A DNA stretch of 64,000 nt, from assembly GCF_002608565.1 (NCBI RefSeq), contig NZ_LIXM01000009.1:94474-158473 (forward strand), written 5' to 3'. The translations under genes and the position numbers were made by a program. Source of the stretch: Vibrio sp. PID17_43 (GTDB taxonomy: Bacteria; Pseudomonadota; Gammaproteobacteria; Enterobacterales; Vibrionaceae). Shown here one piece after another: positions 10,142-19,589 of the stretch (positions within the stretch are counted from its first letter, which is position 1; every line of letters begins with the position of its first letter). The notes beneath the pieces are model-generated. The model saw nothing but the letters and a program-made list of their open reading frames with translations. It was not told the origin of the DNA and did not search any database.

Positions 10142-12223
10142 TCACGCCTTAGAGTAAATATCGCGCTCACCAAGCCAGCGATCGATGATGGCACTCGCAT
10201 TGTCTGGGTAAGTATCATGAATATGGCGAGCAATGCGCTGAACTTCTGGAATTAAGCGCTGATCTCGCACTAAATCGGCAATTTTAAAGTCTGCCAAGCC
10301 GGTTTGCTTGGTTCCTAGTAGTTCACCCGGCCCACGAATCTCCAAGTCTTTCTGTGCAATCACAAAGCCATCGTTGCTTTCACGCAGTACGCCTAAGCGT
10401 TTCTGGGCGGTTTTCGATAGGGGAGAGTGGTAGAGGAGCACGCAGTGGCTGGCAACTGAGCCTCGCCCTACACGACCTCGTAATTGGTGTAGTTGAGCCA
10501 GGCCTAATCGCTCTGGGTTTTCGATGATCATCAAGCTAGAGTTTGGTACGTCCACGCCGACCTCAATAACGGTGGTTGCGACGAGCAGGTGCAGCTTGTT
10601 GTCTTTGAAATCTTGCATTACCGCTTGTTTCTCTGTCGGCTTCATTCGTCCGTGCACTAGACCAATTTTTACGTCGGGCAGTTTACGTTGCAGCTCTTCG
10701 GCGGTGTCGGCGGCGGCTTGAGCTTCCAGCACTTCGGATTCATCAATCAAGGTACATACCCAATACGCTTGTTTGCCTTCGTTTAAGCAGGCATTGCGCA
10801 CACGTTCGACGATGTCATCACGTTTGGTGTCAGGGATCGCCACGGTTTGAATGGGTGTTCGCCCTGGTGGCAACTCATCAATCACAGAGGTTTCCAAGTC
10901 AGCGTAGGCGGTCATCGCTAACGTCCGCGGAATCGGCGTTGCTGTCATGATGAGCTGATGTGGATAAGCGCCTTGTTTCGCGCCTTTCTCGCGCAACTCC
11001 AAGCGCTGGTGGACACCAAAGCGGTGCTGTTCATCAATGATGACCAAAGCGAGATGATGGAAATCAACATGTTCTTGGAATAGGGCGTGAGTACCCACTA
11101 CCATTTGTGCTTCACCACTGGCAATGCGTGCCATCTCGGCTTCTCTAGCTTTGCCTTTGAGCTTGCCCGCGAGCCAACCAACTTGAATGCCCATTGTTTT
11201 AAACCAGTTGGCGAAGTTCGTTGCGTGCTGCTCAGCAAGCAGTTCGGTCGGTGCCATCAAGGCGACTTGGTAGCCATGTTCGATGGCTCTGACGGCGGCT
11301 AAAGCGGCAACCAAAGTTTTACCTGAGCCCACATCACCTTGCACTAGGCGCATCATTGGGTGGGCTTTTTCTAAGTCGGCTTCAATTTCTTTCACCACTC
11401 GTGCTTGCGCATTGGTCGGTGAAAACGGCAGCTGTGCTAGCAAGTTCTTTTTGAGCTTATCGCAAGGAGGGAGTGGCAGCGCCACATCTTGTTGGCCTTT
11501 ACTGCGTACCGCCAGCATAGAAAGGTTTTGCGCCAATAACTCTTCCATGATCAGGCGAATTTGTGCAGGGTGTTTACCTTGGTCAAATTCATCTAAGTTG
11601 ATGTTTGGTGGTGGGCGATGGATGGTGTGCAGCGCTTGCGACATGGTGATTTGGTGATTGTACAAGCCGGATGGCAGCAACTCTTGTACCGCCGCTTTGT
11701 CGAGTAGAGCCAGTGCCTGCTGGGTAAGATTACGCAGGGTGATTTGACGCAGCCCATCAGTGGTTGGATAAACCGGTGTTAAGCTTTGCTCCACATCGGG
11801 CTTTTGTTCGCTAGCATAAAATTTATAGTCAGGGTGAACAATCTCTAGGCCCATACCGCCACGCTTAATCTCGCCGTAAGCATGCACTAACTTACCTTGC
11901 GAGAAGTTGTTTTTCATTGCGGCGGTGAAGTTGAAAAAACGCAGTGTGATGGTGCCATTGCCGTCACTGATTTTTACCGTCAACATTTTACGCTTGCCGA
12001 AAATGGTATCGACAGCCATGACCTTGCCTTGCACAGCAGCCCAAAGGCCAGCATGCAGCTTGACTATTGGGTAAATGCGCGTGCGGTCTTCGTACCGTAA
12101 AGGAAGGTGGAATAGCAGATCTTGAACCGTATGTAAGCCGACCTTGGCCAGTTTTTCTGCGACTTTAGCGCCAACCCCAGACAGTGAGGTTAAAGGAATA
12201 GCAGATAACAGTTGGGCAGACAT
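10142..12223 (-). CDS. recG: ATP-dependent DNA helicase RecG
   Basis: The 693-residue branch-migration helicase that remodels stalled replication forks and Holliday junctions. The N-terminal wedge/OB domain (about 1-200) binds the junction ('HLPLRYEDRTRIYP'). The motor follows, with Walker A 'GDVGSGKT' at about 296-303, DEQH box at 397-400, 'TATPIPRTLAM', and the C-terminal 'QLRGRVGRG' and 'GPGELLGTKQTGL' motifs. It is the last member of the gmk-rpoZ-spoT-trmH-recG order. A 250-base gap with a repeat element separates it from trmH, so it may need its own promoter. Confidence 0.97.
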   Translation of the reverse strand: MSAQLLSAIPLTSLSGVGAKVAEKLAKVGLHTVQDLLFHLPLRYEDRTRIYPIVKLHAGLWAAVQGKVMAVDTIFGKRKMLTVKISDGNGTITLRFFNFTAAMKNNFSQGKLVHAYGEIKRGGMGLEIVHPDYKFYASEQKPDVEQSLTPVYPTTDGLRQITLRNLTQQALALLDKAAVQELLPSGLYNHQITMSQALHTIHRPPPNINLDEFDQGKHPAQIRLIMEELLAQNLSMLAVRSKGQQDVALPLPPCDKLKKNLLAQLPFSPTNAQARVVKEIEADLEKAHPMMRLVQGDVGSGKTLVAALAAVRAIEHGYQVALMAPTELLAEQHATNFANWFKTMGIQVGWLAGKLKGKAREAEMARIASGEAQMVVGTHALFQEHVDFHHLALVIIDEQHRFGVHQRLELREKGAKQGAYPHQLIMTATPIPRTLAMTAYADLETSVIDELPPGRTPIQTVAIPDTKRDDIVERVRNACLNEGKQAYWVCTLIDESEVLEAQAAADTAEELQRKLPDVKIGLVHGRMKPTEKQAVMQDFKDNKLHLLVATTVIEVGVDVPNSSLMIIENPERLGLAQLHQLRGRVGRGSVASHCVLLYHSPLSKTAQKRLGVLRESNDGFVIAQKDLEIRGPGELLGTKQTGLADFKIADLVRDQRLIPEVQRIARHIHDTYPDNASAIIDRWLGERDIYSKA

Positions 12224-12331
12224 AATGGGCTCAAGAAAATGGTTAACATAGCAGTATGTTAACCATGGAGCTGTGTTTTTGTACAGGAAAAAATAGGTAA
12301 GTCTTCATGAGGAGTAGGATTTCGCTGCCCC

Positions 12332-12464
12332 GTCATTCCGAGGAGCCGGAGCGACATCAGGAATCTACTTGTCGCTAGTGTGCCAGCGAAGTTAACGCCA
12401 GTAACATTAGTGCACTCAGATAGTCGATCCTGAATCACGCTCCTTCGTCGCTGTTCAGGATGAC
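12332..12464 (-). repeat. Interspersed 133-bp repeat, copy 1 (reverse orientation)
   Basis: Read on the minus strand it begins GTCATCCTGAACAG and ends GGAATGAC, matching the plan of four other copies (37520, 59255, 59422, 63854). Each has two hairpin-forming ends separated by a variable middle. This is the most diverged copy and lacks the longer CCTAGG-bearing flanks. It fills most of the gap between recG and trmH. No coding capacity is apparent. Confidence 0.8.
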
Positions 12465-12473
12465 AAGAGTTGA

Positions 12474-13157
12474 TTATTTACTTTGCATCTCTTTCCACCA
12501 CGCTTCATCGGCCATGATTTGGCCTTCATCATCGAGTTGTGGGTAATCAAGCCCTTTACGTTTTGCAACTTTCGCCAATACCGGATGGCCACGCTCAAAT
12601 AGAATGCGGTTGATGGTCTCTTTTGGCAGTGTGCTTTCTTCTTTATCGTACATGCCTGCTGCTTGGCGTTGACGCTGCGCTTCATACAGAATCACAGCGC
12701 TGGCGACGGAGACATTCAAAGACTGCACCATACCGATCATTGGAATAATGATGTCTTGATCAGCCAGTTTTTTCGCTTGTTCTGATGCCCCTATTTTTTC
12801 GCTGCCCAATATGATTGCGGTTGGCTTGGTGTAGTCGATGTCACGAAAATCAACCGCTGTGTCTGACAGGTTGGTGACCAACACTTGCATGCCTTGCGCT
12901 TTGAGCTCGGTGATGGCCGTTTCAATCGAGCGATGCGTCTCGACCTCTACCCAGTTACGCGCACCTGCGGAAGTGTGGGTGAGTGTGCGCATTTTATCAG
13001 GCCAGATAGCATGAACTTTGTGTAATCCAGTTGCGTCGGCAGTGCGGATCACGGCAGAGACGTTATTGGGCTTGTGTACTTCTTCAAGGCAAAGAGTCAG
13101 ATCGGTCTGGCGTGCGGTAAGGACTTGATGGATGCGGTTGTAACGTTCTAGATTCAT
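12474..13157 (-). CDS. trmH: tRNA (guanosine-18-2'-O)-methyltransferase TrmH
   Basis: From the ATG at 13157 the protein has 227 residues and begins MNLERYNRIHQVL, as expected for TrmH (SpoU). It methylates the ribose of G18 in the tRNA D-loop. SPOUT motifs are visible: 'NNVSAVIRTADATG' (motif 1), 'AIILGSEKIGAS' (motif 2) and 'IPMIGMVQSLNVSVA' (motif 3), which form the trefoil knot that binds S-adenosylmethionine. A longer frame upstream overlaps spoT and is not family-like. It lies 55 bases after spoT in the same direction. Confidence 0.95.
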   Translation of the reverse strand: MNLERYNRIHQVLTARQTDLTLCLEEVHKPNNVSAVIRTADATGLHKVHAIWPDKMRTLTHTSAGARNWVEVETHRSIETAITELKAQGMQVLVTNLSDTAVDFRDIDYTKPTAIILGSEKIGASEQAKKLADQDIIIPMIGMVQSLNVSVASAVILYEAQRQRQAAGMYDKEESTLPKETINRILFERGHPVLAKVAKRKGLDYPQLDDEGQIMADEAWWKEMQSK

Positions 13158-13212
13158 AGTCAATTTGGGATATAAAAAATCGCCACCCAGTTTGAGTGGG
13201 TGGCGATAAAGG

Positions 13213-15333
13213 TTAGTTCTTTCTGCGTCTGACGCGTGTCGCCTGTGGCATCGCTTTGATTTTTCGCATGATACTAGCAAGATGAACACGGTCTTTGGTG
13301 GTGAGCAGTACCGTAACGGTATACAAACGTCCGTCGCGTTCCTCCGTCGAGAGACCATGGATGTTCGAGCCTGTTTTCGAAATCACATTGGTTAACTCAG
13401 CAAGGGCACCTTGGTGATTGAGCATGTCGACTTTCAGTTCAGCAATGAACTCTTTGTCGTAATCCTCAGACCAAGCGACGGCCATGTACTTGTCTGGCTC
13501 TCTTTGGTAACCACGTACGTTTGGACACGTTTCTCGGTGAACCACTAAGCCACGACCCGGTGATACGTGCGCAATGATATGGTCATCCGGGATCGGGTGA
13601 CAGCAGTTAGCGAAGGTCAGTAATATGCCTTCAGCCCCACGAATTGGCAGCTTTTTCTTCGAGTCGGTTGGAATGGAGCTTGTCGTGGTGAGCTCTTCCG
13701 TATCACCCAACAAACGACGAGCGATGACGATACTCATTAATTCGCCCAAACCAATCGCGGCTAACAGATCATCGACGCTTTCTAGGCGTAGATCCGCTAA
13801 AACTTCCTGGATATTTTCAGGGTAGATAGAATCAATCGAGTGTCGACCTAGTGCATGGTTTAGCAGACGACGCCCAAGCGTAATCGACTCTTCACGACGC
13901 ATGGTCTTCAATACTTGACGGATCTTGGTGCGGGCACGCGATGTCACCACGTAGTTTAGCCATGCGGCATTTGGGCGAGCCCCCGGCGCGCTGATGATTT
14001 CCACCGTTTGACCGTTTTTCAGCGCCTTACTCAGTGGGTAAGGATTACGGTCTACACGAGCACCAACGCATGAGTTGCCCACGTCAGTATGCACCGCGTA
14101 AGCGAAGTCAACGGCTGTTGCGCCTAATGGTAATTCGACAATGCGGCCTTTTGGCGTGAAGACGTAAATCTCATCAGGAAACAGATCGGATTTTACGTTT
14201 TCGATGAATTCGAACGAGTTACCTGCACTTTGTTGTAGCTCAAGTAAGCTTTGCATCCAACGCTGTGCTTTCACTTGTGCTGTAGTGCCAGACTTTTCGC
14301 CTTTGTCTTTGTAAGACCAGTGAGCCGCGACCCCTTTATCCGCCATTTGATCCATATCTTCGGTACGGATTTGGACCTCAACCGGCACGCCGTGAGGACC
14401 AACCATTGAAGTGTGCAGCGATTGGTAGCCGTTCGCTTTTGGTACCGCGATGTAATCTTTCATGCGGCTCGGGCGTGGCTTATACAAGCTATGCACTTGG
14501 CCTAACACGCGATAGCAGGTATCCGGCGTATCAACAACCACTCGGAAGGCGTAGATATCCATGATGGTGTGAAAGCGCTGTTCTTTGGTCTTCATCTTGT
14601 TGTAGATGGAGAACAGGTTCTTTTCACGGCCCAACACGCGAGCATTTAAACCCACATCTTGCAGTCGACCTTCAATCTCGCTGTGGATACGTTGGATCAT
14701 CTCTTTACGATTACCACGTGCCGCTCGTACCACTTCTTTTAGAACACGGTAGCGGTTCGGGTAAAGCGCTTCAAAACCAAGCTCTTCGAGTTCTGTTTTG
14801 ATATTGTGAATACCAAGACGGTGAGCCAGTGGCGAGTAGATCTCGAGGGTTTCACGAGCAATGCGACGCTTTTTATCTGGGCGAAGTGCGCCTAGCGTGC
14901 GCATGTTGTGCGTACGGTCAGCCAGTTTGATCAAAATAACGCGGATGTCTTGCACCATCGCCAGAACCATCTTACGGAAGTTCTCAGCTTGCGCCTCTTT
15001 TCTATCGCGGAATTTGAGTTTGTCCAGTTTAGAGACACCATCAACCAATTCTGCGACGGTCGTGCCGAACTTCTCTTCGAGATCTTCTTTGGTTACGTCA
15101 CAGTCTTCGATGACGTCATGCAGTAAAGCAGCTTGGAGGGTTTCGATATCAAGACGCATCTCAGCTAAGATACGAGCAACAGCGACGGGGTGGATGATAT
15201 ATGGTTCCCCGCTTGAACGGGTTTGCCCTTCATGGGCATCTCTCGCTACCACATAAGATTGACGCAGAGCCTCAATTTGAGGCTCTGTTAGGTATTCTTG
15301 GGCAACGTCTTTGAGGCTATCAAATAGATACAA
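13213..15333 (-). CDS. spoT: Bifunctional (p)ppGpp synthetase/hydrolase SpoT
   Basis: A 706-residue RelA/SpoT-family enzyme that balances stringent-response alarmones. The N-terminal hydrolase domain has the HD pair His72-Asp73 in 'LLHDVIEDC' and 'LIKLADRTHNMRTLG'. A synthetase domain follows (about 200-350, 'SRMKDYIAVPKANGYQSLH'), then a TGS domain (about 385-450, 'DEIYVFTPKGRI') and a C-terminal ACT domain. The start codon is TTG (MYLFDSLKD), which aligns with E. coli SpoT. It follows rpoZ after 39 bases and is probably co-transcribed with gmk-rpoZ. Confidence 0.97.
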   Translation of the reverse strand: MYLFDSLKDVAQEYLTEPQIEALRQSYVVARDAHEGQTRSSGEPYIIHPVAVARILAEMRLDIETLQAALLHDVIEDCDVTKEDLEEKFGTTVAELVDGVSKLDKLKFRDRKEAQAENFRKMVLAMVQDIRVILIKLADRTHNMRTLGALRPDKKRRIARETLEIYSPLAHRLGIHNIKTELEELGFEALYPNRYRVLKEVVRAARGNRKEMIQRIHSEIEGRLQDVGLNARVLGREKNLFSIYNKMKTKEQRFHTIMDIYAFRVVVDTPDTCYRVLGQVHSLYKPRPSRMKDYIAVPKANGYQSLHTSMVGPHGVPVEVQIRTEDMDQMADKGVAAHWSYKDKGEKSGTTAQVKAQRWMQSLLELQQSAGNSFEFIENVKSDLFPDEIYVFTPKGRIVELPLGATAVDFAYAVHTDVGNSCVGARVDRNPYPLSKALKNGQTVEIISAPGARPNAAWLNYVVTSRARTKIRQVLKTMRREESITLGRRLLNHALGRHSIDSIYPENIQEVLADLRLESVDDLLAAIGLGELMSIVIARRLLGDTEELTTTSSIPTDSKKKLPIRGAEGILLTFANCCHPIPDDHIIAHVSPGRGLVVHRETCPNVRGYQREPDKYMAVAWSEDYDKEFIAELKVDMLNHQGALAELTNVISKTGSNIHGLSTEERDGRLYTVTVLLTTKDRVHLASIMRKIKAMPQATRVRRRKN

Positions 15334-15372
15334 ATTATAGGCCCGGGAGGTTGTTGAATTCTAAAGCCAGAA

Positions 15373-15645
15373 TTAACGGTTGTGAGCGATGCTGCTTACT
15401 GCCGCTAGCTCTGCCGCTTCTTGTTCTTGTTGTTCTTGACGTTCGCGAGCGTCTAGAACTTCTTTAGTAATTAAACCTTCTTCGATTTCGCGTAGAGCGA
15501 TAACCGTTGGCTTATCGTTCTCTTCTGGCACTAGTGCATCTTTACCGCCAGTTTGCATTTGACGAGCGCGGCGAGCCGCAATCAGTACTAGGTCGAAACG
15601 GTTGCCAACTTTTTCAACAGCGTCTTGAACAGTTACGCGTGCCAT
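15373..15645 (-). CDS. rpoZ: RNA polymerase omega subunit
   Basis: A 90-residue protein with the conserved omega core '[20 protein letters not shown]', 'AARRARQM' and '[14 protein letters not shown]', and a variable Gln/Glu/Ala-rich tail. Omega wraps the beta-prime C-terminus, helps RNA polymerase assemble and forms one ppGpp binding site. Its position directly before spoT is therefore functionally coherent. The gap to gmk is 163 bases, enough for a separate promoter. Confidence 0.97.
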   Translation of the reverse strand: MARVTVQDAVEKVGNRFDLVLIAARRARQMQTGGKDALVPEENDKPTVIALREIEEGLITKEVLDARERQEQQEQEAAELAAVSSIAHNR

Positions 15646-15808
15646 GAGGACTCCAAATAGTTAACTAAATTTTGAATGACGAGAAAGTATACAGTCTCAG
15701 CGTAATATTTACTAGCGATAAGACGTGCAACAACAATGACTTTCTATATAAGCAATATAAGCTTCCTTACCGTAATAAAGAAGCGAAAATTTGTATTTTA
15801 GTGCAGAA

Positions 15809-16516
<708 letters not shown>

Positions 16517-16650
16517 TCAGCCACCAAATGGATTTGAGGTTGGTGATAATCTCGCCAGAAAAATGGAGGCGAAGAGTATCACGATCTCCTATTTGTTGCC
16601 AGCCGATCTTTTGGAACTTTGATTTGCTGTCGTGATTGAATATAGAAACG

Positions 16651-16676
16651 AAAAAAGGGGAAGCTTTCACTTCCCC
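16651..16676 (-). terminator. Terminator after the TonB/TPR operon
   Basis: GGGGAAG (16657-16663) pairs with CTTCCCC (16670-16676) across a 6-nt loop. Six A residues to the left form a U run for leftward transcription, placing the stop about 80 bases past the TPR gene. Confidence 0.85.
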
Positions 16677-16756
16677 AGGCGTGCGACTGACTCACACTTA
16701 ATTTTCGGTGCAATCGGATAAATTCGCTTGCGACTTACATTTATATCTACGTCAAA

Positions 16757-17971
16757 TTAGCCTTGCGACTCGAGGAAGTTAATCCAAGGGTTCGCTGCTG
16801 CTTTCATGTCCGGAGATTGAGCGGCACTTTTCATCGCTTTGAGTGCGTTGCCCGGTTGGTTCAATTCAAAGTAAGCCATACCACGAATGTAATTCAGCTC
16901 ACCCTTCTGCTCACGATTGGCGTCGGGGGCGATATTCTTGGCAAACTTTGTGGCCGCCACATACTGCTTATCCAAGACCATTAAGCGGGCAATTTTGATC
17001 TGAGTCTTTGCCTTTGGCGCAAGTCGGTAGGCTTGCTGGTAGACCTCAATCGAGAACCCAAGCTCTTGAGCTTGTTGCCAAAACTCACCTAACTTCTCTA
17101 AGTTGTCGACGTTACCATCAACATGGCCTTGTTCTATCGCCTCTTTCAACGTCTTGGCCGCACGGTAGGGTACACCTTGGTAAGCTTGAAAGTTGACTAA
17201 GCGTAAGTACTCTTTCTCTTTATCAAATAGGCCCATTTTATGTGCCATTTCTAACGTAGAAAGTGCGTTTCGCTCCTGATTAAGTTCCATGTAGATACCA
17301 GATAACTGCGTCCAGTAACGTTTGTTTTTTGGATACTTAGTGGTCAGAATTTTCAGCACACCAGCAACACTCTTAAACTGCTTGAGTTCGTAGTGGGCTG
17401 ACATCAGCAATTGGTACCAAGATTCACTAGGGTTTTTACTCAATGCGATCGCCTTCTTGGTTGGCGGAATCGCGTTTTTGTAGTCATCTAGTTGAATATA
17501 GGCGCTGGCTAACGTGATGTAAGCGTGTGCTTGTGGCTTTTCTTCGGTTGTTTCCGCAATTTTGAACCACTCGTTCATCGTCTTGATGGATTTTTTGAAC
17601 TGCCCTTCAGCCAAATACAGTTGAGCAAGGCTGTAACGGACTTGCTGTGCAATAGGTGTAGGGAGTGCATTTAATTCCAATGACTTAGCAAAGTAACTAG
17701 CCGCTTTGGGGTAGTTGTCTTGCAGAGAAAACAGAAAGCCTTTTTGTTGCAGTAAGACCGCTCTGTCATAAGGTTTTTTGCTTGAACTTTCTAGTGCGGA
17801 ATCTAGTTTTGCAATTGCTTCAGAGTACTGCTCTGTTGCTATGAGTTCTTGTACCTTATTTACGGTTTTGAACGTTCTGTTTGACAGCTCTGGATTACTG
17901 GCAAAAACAGGCGCGCAATACGCGCCTGAAATAAACACCAGAGAAGCCAACAATTTTGTGTATGCTTTCAT
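16757..17971 (-). CDS. Exported TPR protein of the TonB cluster
   Basis: A 404-residue protein with a signal peptide (ending near 'SGAYCAPVFAS') followed by tandem tetratricopeptide-like helices over most of its length ('AVLLQQKGFLFSLQDNYPKA', 'AQLYLAEGQFKKSIK', 'ASAYIQLDDYKNAI', 'GMAYFELNQPGNALKAM'). TPR arrays are protein-binding scaffolds. It begins 11 bases after tonB stops and is the last gene of the operon, the position that a TPR gene takes in Vibrio TonB2-type clusters. I infer a periplasmic partner of the TonB complex; the exact role is not established from sequence. Confidence 0.85.
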   Translation of the reverse strand: MKAYTKLLASLVFISGAYCAPVFASNPELSNRTFKTVNKVQELIATEQYSEAIAKLDSALESSSKKPYDRAVLLQQKGFLFSLQDNYPKAASYFAKSLELNALPTPIAQQVRYSLAQLYLAEGQFKKSIKTMNEWFKIAETTEEKPQAHAYITLASAYIQLDDYKNAIPPTKKAIALSKNPSESWYQLLMSAHYELKQFKSVAGVLKILTTKYPKNKRYWTQLSGIYMELNQERNALSTLEMAHKMGLFDKEKEYLRLVNFQAYQGVPYRAAKTLKEAIEQGHVDGNVDNLEKLGEFWQQAQELGFSIEVYQQAYRLAPKAKTQIKIARLMVLDKQYVAATKFAKNIAPDANREQKGELNYIRGMAYFELNQPGNALKAMKSAAQSPDMKAAANPWINFLESQG

Positions 17972-17982
17972 ATTGCGACTCC

Positions 17983-18615
17983 TTAGTTGGTAGAGAACTC
18001 GATCTCTTGAGAAAGGCGAGAGGCAACCGGCTTACCATCCACCATTTTCGGTTTAAAGGTCCATTTAGACACGGTTTTTCTCGCCGCTTTACCTAACCCT
18101 AACTTACGTGGTGTTTCTTTCAGTACTTTGACGTCCTGAACACTGCCACGCTCGTTAACGGTAAATTCGATCAGTACAATACCTTTTTCAATTCCTGCTC
18201 TAGCTGCTTTACGCGGCATTTGCGGTTGGAATGTCGCAAGAGGAACTGGGCCTCCGCTGCCTGCCATTTGAGCACCGCCACCTTGGGTGTAGTGACCGAG
18301 TACTGAGCCACCGGTTACATTGACCGGCAAGTCCAGCTTTGGCATATCCATTGGAATTTGATCCATCACCGGCTTAACAGTCGACGTAACCTTCATCTCT
18401 GGAGGTGGCGGCGGTCGCTTAGGCGGTGGTGGTTTCGGGAGTTCGCGTTTCTTCTCCTGTATTTTTTCGTCCGGTTTAATGCGAATAAATTCCACCATAC
18501 GAAGGTCTTCATTCGACACTAGCTCGTGGCGCTCTTTGTTTACTAGCTTGTCCATCCCCCAGAACAATCCGAGGGAGACAATGAGCGCCAGTGCAATTGA
18601 GGCCAGATACCGCAT
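17983..18615 (-). CDS. tonB: TonB energy transducer (TonB2/TonB3 type)
   Basis: A 210-residue protein from the ATG at 18615, preceded by AAGGA. It has an N-terminal membrane anchor (about residues 1-22), a short Pro-rich spacer ('PKPPPPKRPPPPPEMK', about 60-75), and the C-terminal TonB fold from about 125 on ('ARAGIEKGIVLIEFTVNERG', 'AARKTVSKWTFKPKMVDG'). The short spacer and length are typical of the second and third Vibrio TonB proteins rather than TonB1. It transmits proton-motive energy from ExbB-ExbD to outer-membrane receptors. The start lies 4 bases past the exbD stop. Numbering (2 or 3) cannot be settled here. Confidence 0.92.
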   Translation of the reverse strand: MRYLASIALALIVSLGLFWGMDKLVNKERHELVSNEDLRMVEFIRIKPDEKIQEKKRELPKPPPPKRPPPPPEMKVTSTVKPVMDQIPMDMPKLDLPVNVTGGSVLGHYTQGGGAQMAGSGGPVPLATFQPQMPRKAARAGIEKGIVLIEFTVNERGSVQDVKVLKETPRKLGLGKAARKTVSKWTFKPKMVDGKPVASRLSQEIEFSTN

Positions 18616-18619
18616 AAGC

Positions 18620-19027
18620 TTAATCCTTATTGGTTGCGGCAATGGAGATGCTTTCTACACCTGCCATCTTAATCTGGTCCATTACCTTCACGACTACGCC
18701 AGCATTAGCTTCTGTATCCGCTTGGATAACAACCGCACCATCTGGGCTTTCAGCACGTAGACGTTCGATGTTGGCACGTACAGCATCAACTTCGATACGG
18801 CGCTTATCAACCCAAACATCTCCGGCTGCGCCGATGGCAACCATGATGTTACCTTTCTTAACGGTTTGCGCGGAGCTTGCCGTAGGACGATTTACTTCTA
18901 GACCTGCTTCTTTAACAAACGATGTTGTTACGATAAAGAAGATCAACATGATGAATACGATGTCTAGCATCGGTGTCATATCGATAGCGGCTTCTTCGCT
19001 ACTATCACTGCTATAGCGTCTCTTCAT
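18620..19027 (-). CDS. exbD: ExbD-type energy-coupling protein
   Basis: A 135-residue protein with one membrane helix at about residues 17-38 ('MLDIVFIMLIFFIVTTSF') containing Asp22, the proton-path residue of the ExbD/TolR family, and a periplasmic domain to the end ('GNIMVAIGAAGDVWVD'). It forms the proton-driven motor with ExbB. It follows exbB by 25 bases and runs into tonB almost without a gap. Confidence 0.95.
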   Translation of the reverse strand: MKRRYSSDSSEEAAIDMTPMLDIVFIMLIFFIVTTSFVKEAGLEVNRPTASSAQTVKKGNIMVAIGAAGDVWVDKRRIEVDAVRANIERLRAESPDGAVVIQADTEANAGVVVKVMDQIKMAGVESISIAATNKD

Positions 19028-19052
19028 GACCTATACCTCTAATTCCGTTTAC

Positions 19053-19580
19053 TCAGGCAATGTGCTTTAGCTTGTCTTCAAGCTTCTGCGTGGTGACTCT
19101 GGCTAAATGATCAAGACGAGTACTAAAGAAAAGTCCTGATAGAGAAGCCACCATTCCCGCTAATGTTGGGATTGTTGCCTTTGAGATCCCCGAGGCCATT
19201 GCTCGAGGGCTTCCTGTACCTGTAACCGCTAAGATATCGAATACTTGAATCATACCGACAACAGTGCCGAGTAGACCAAGTAGGGGACAAAGTGCAATCA
19301 GTACCTTAACGATTGGCAGCCCTTTCTTATTCTCAATATCCTGACGAGAAACGATTTCTTGTCGGATCATCTTAGCGTTCCAGCTTTTATGTTCTGAGCG
19401 CTCTTCCCAAAAGCTAACGGCTTTTTTCATTGCTTTTGGAGCGACGGCAGCGAAGTAAAACCAACGTTCTAGCAATACTGCCCACAACATGAAGCTGAGG
19501 ATAAAGATGACGACAAGTACGTCGCCACCCATTCCCAAGAAGCGCCTAATTGATTCAAGTTCTCCAACTAACCACCACAT
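19053..19580 (-). CDS. exbB: ExbB-type energy-coupling protein
   Basis: A 175-residue three-helix membrane protein of the MotA/TolQ/ExbB family. Helices lie near residues 18-40, 90-112 and 125-150. The signature 'CPLLGLLGTVVGMIQVFD' and 'GISKATIPTLAGMVASL' are present. It builds the pentameric channel that surrounds ExbD. The small size and the position after ttpC are those of ExbB2-type proteins. Confidence 0.95.
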   Translation of the reverse strand: MWWLVGELESIRRFLGMGGDVLVVIFILSFMLWAVLLERWFYFAAVAPKAMKKAVSFWEERSEHKSWNAKMIRQEIVSRQDIENKKGLPIVKVLIALCPLLGLLGTVVGMIQVFDILAVTGTGSPRAMASGISKATIPTLAGMVASLSGLFFSTRLDHLARVTTQKLEDKLKHIA

Positions 19581-19589
19581 AATGCCTCC

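Noticed and set aside
12332..12464. Small RNA gene or CRISPR unit in the repeats
   Set aside because: The repeats are dispersed single units with hairpin ends, not regularly spaced with unique spacers, and I see no fixed promoter in front of each copy.
13158..13358. Longer trmH frame reaching into spoT
   Set aside because: The added residues overlap the conserved ACT domain of spoT in another frame and are not TrmH-like; the family start is MNLERYN.
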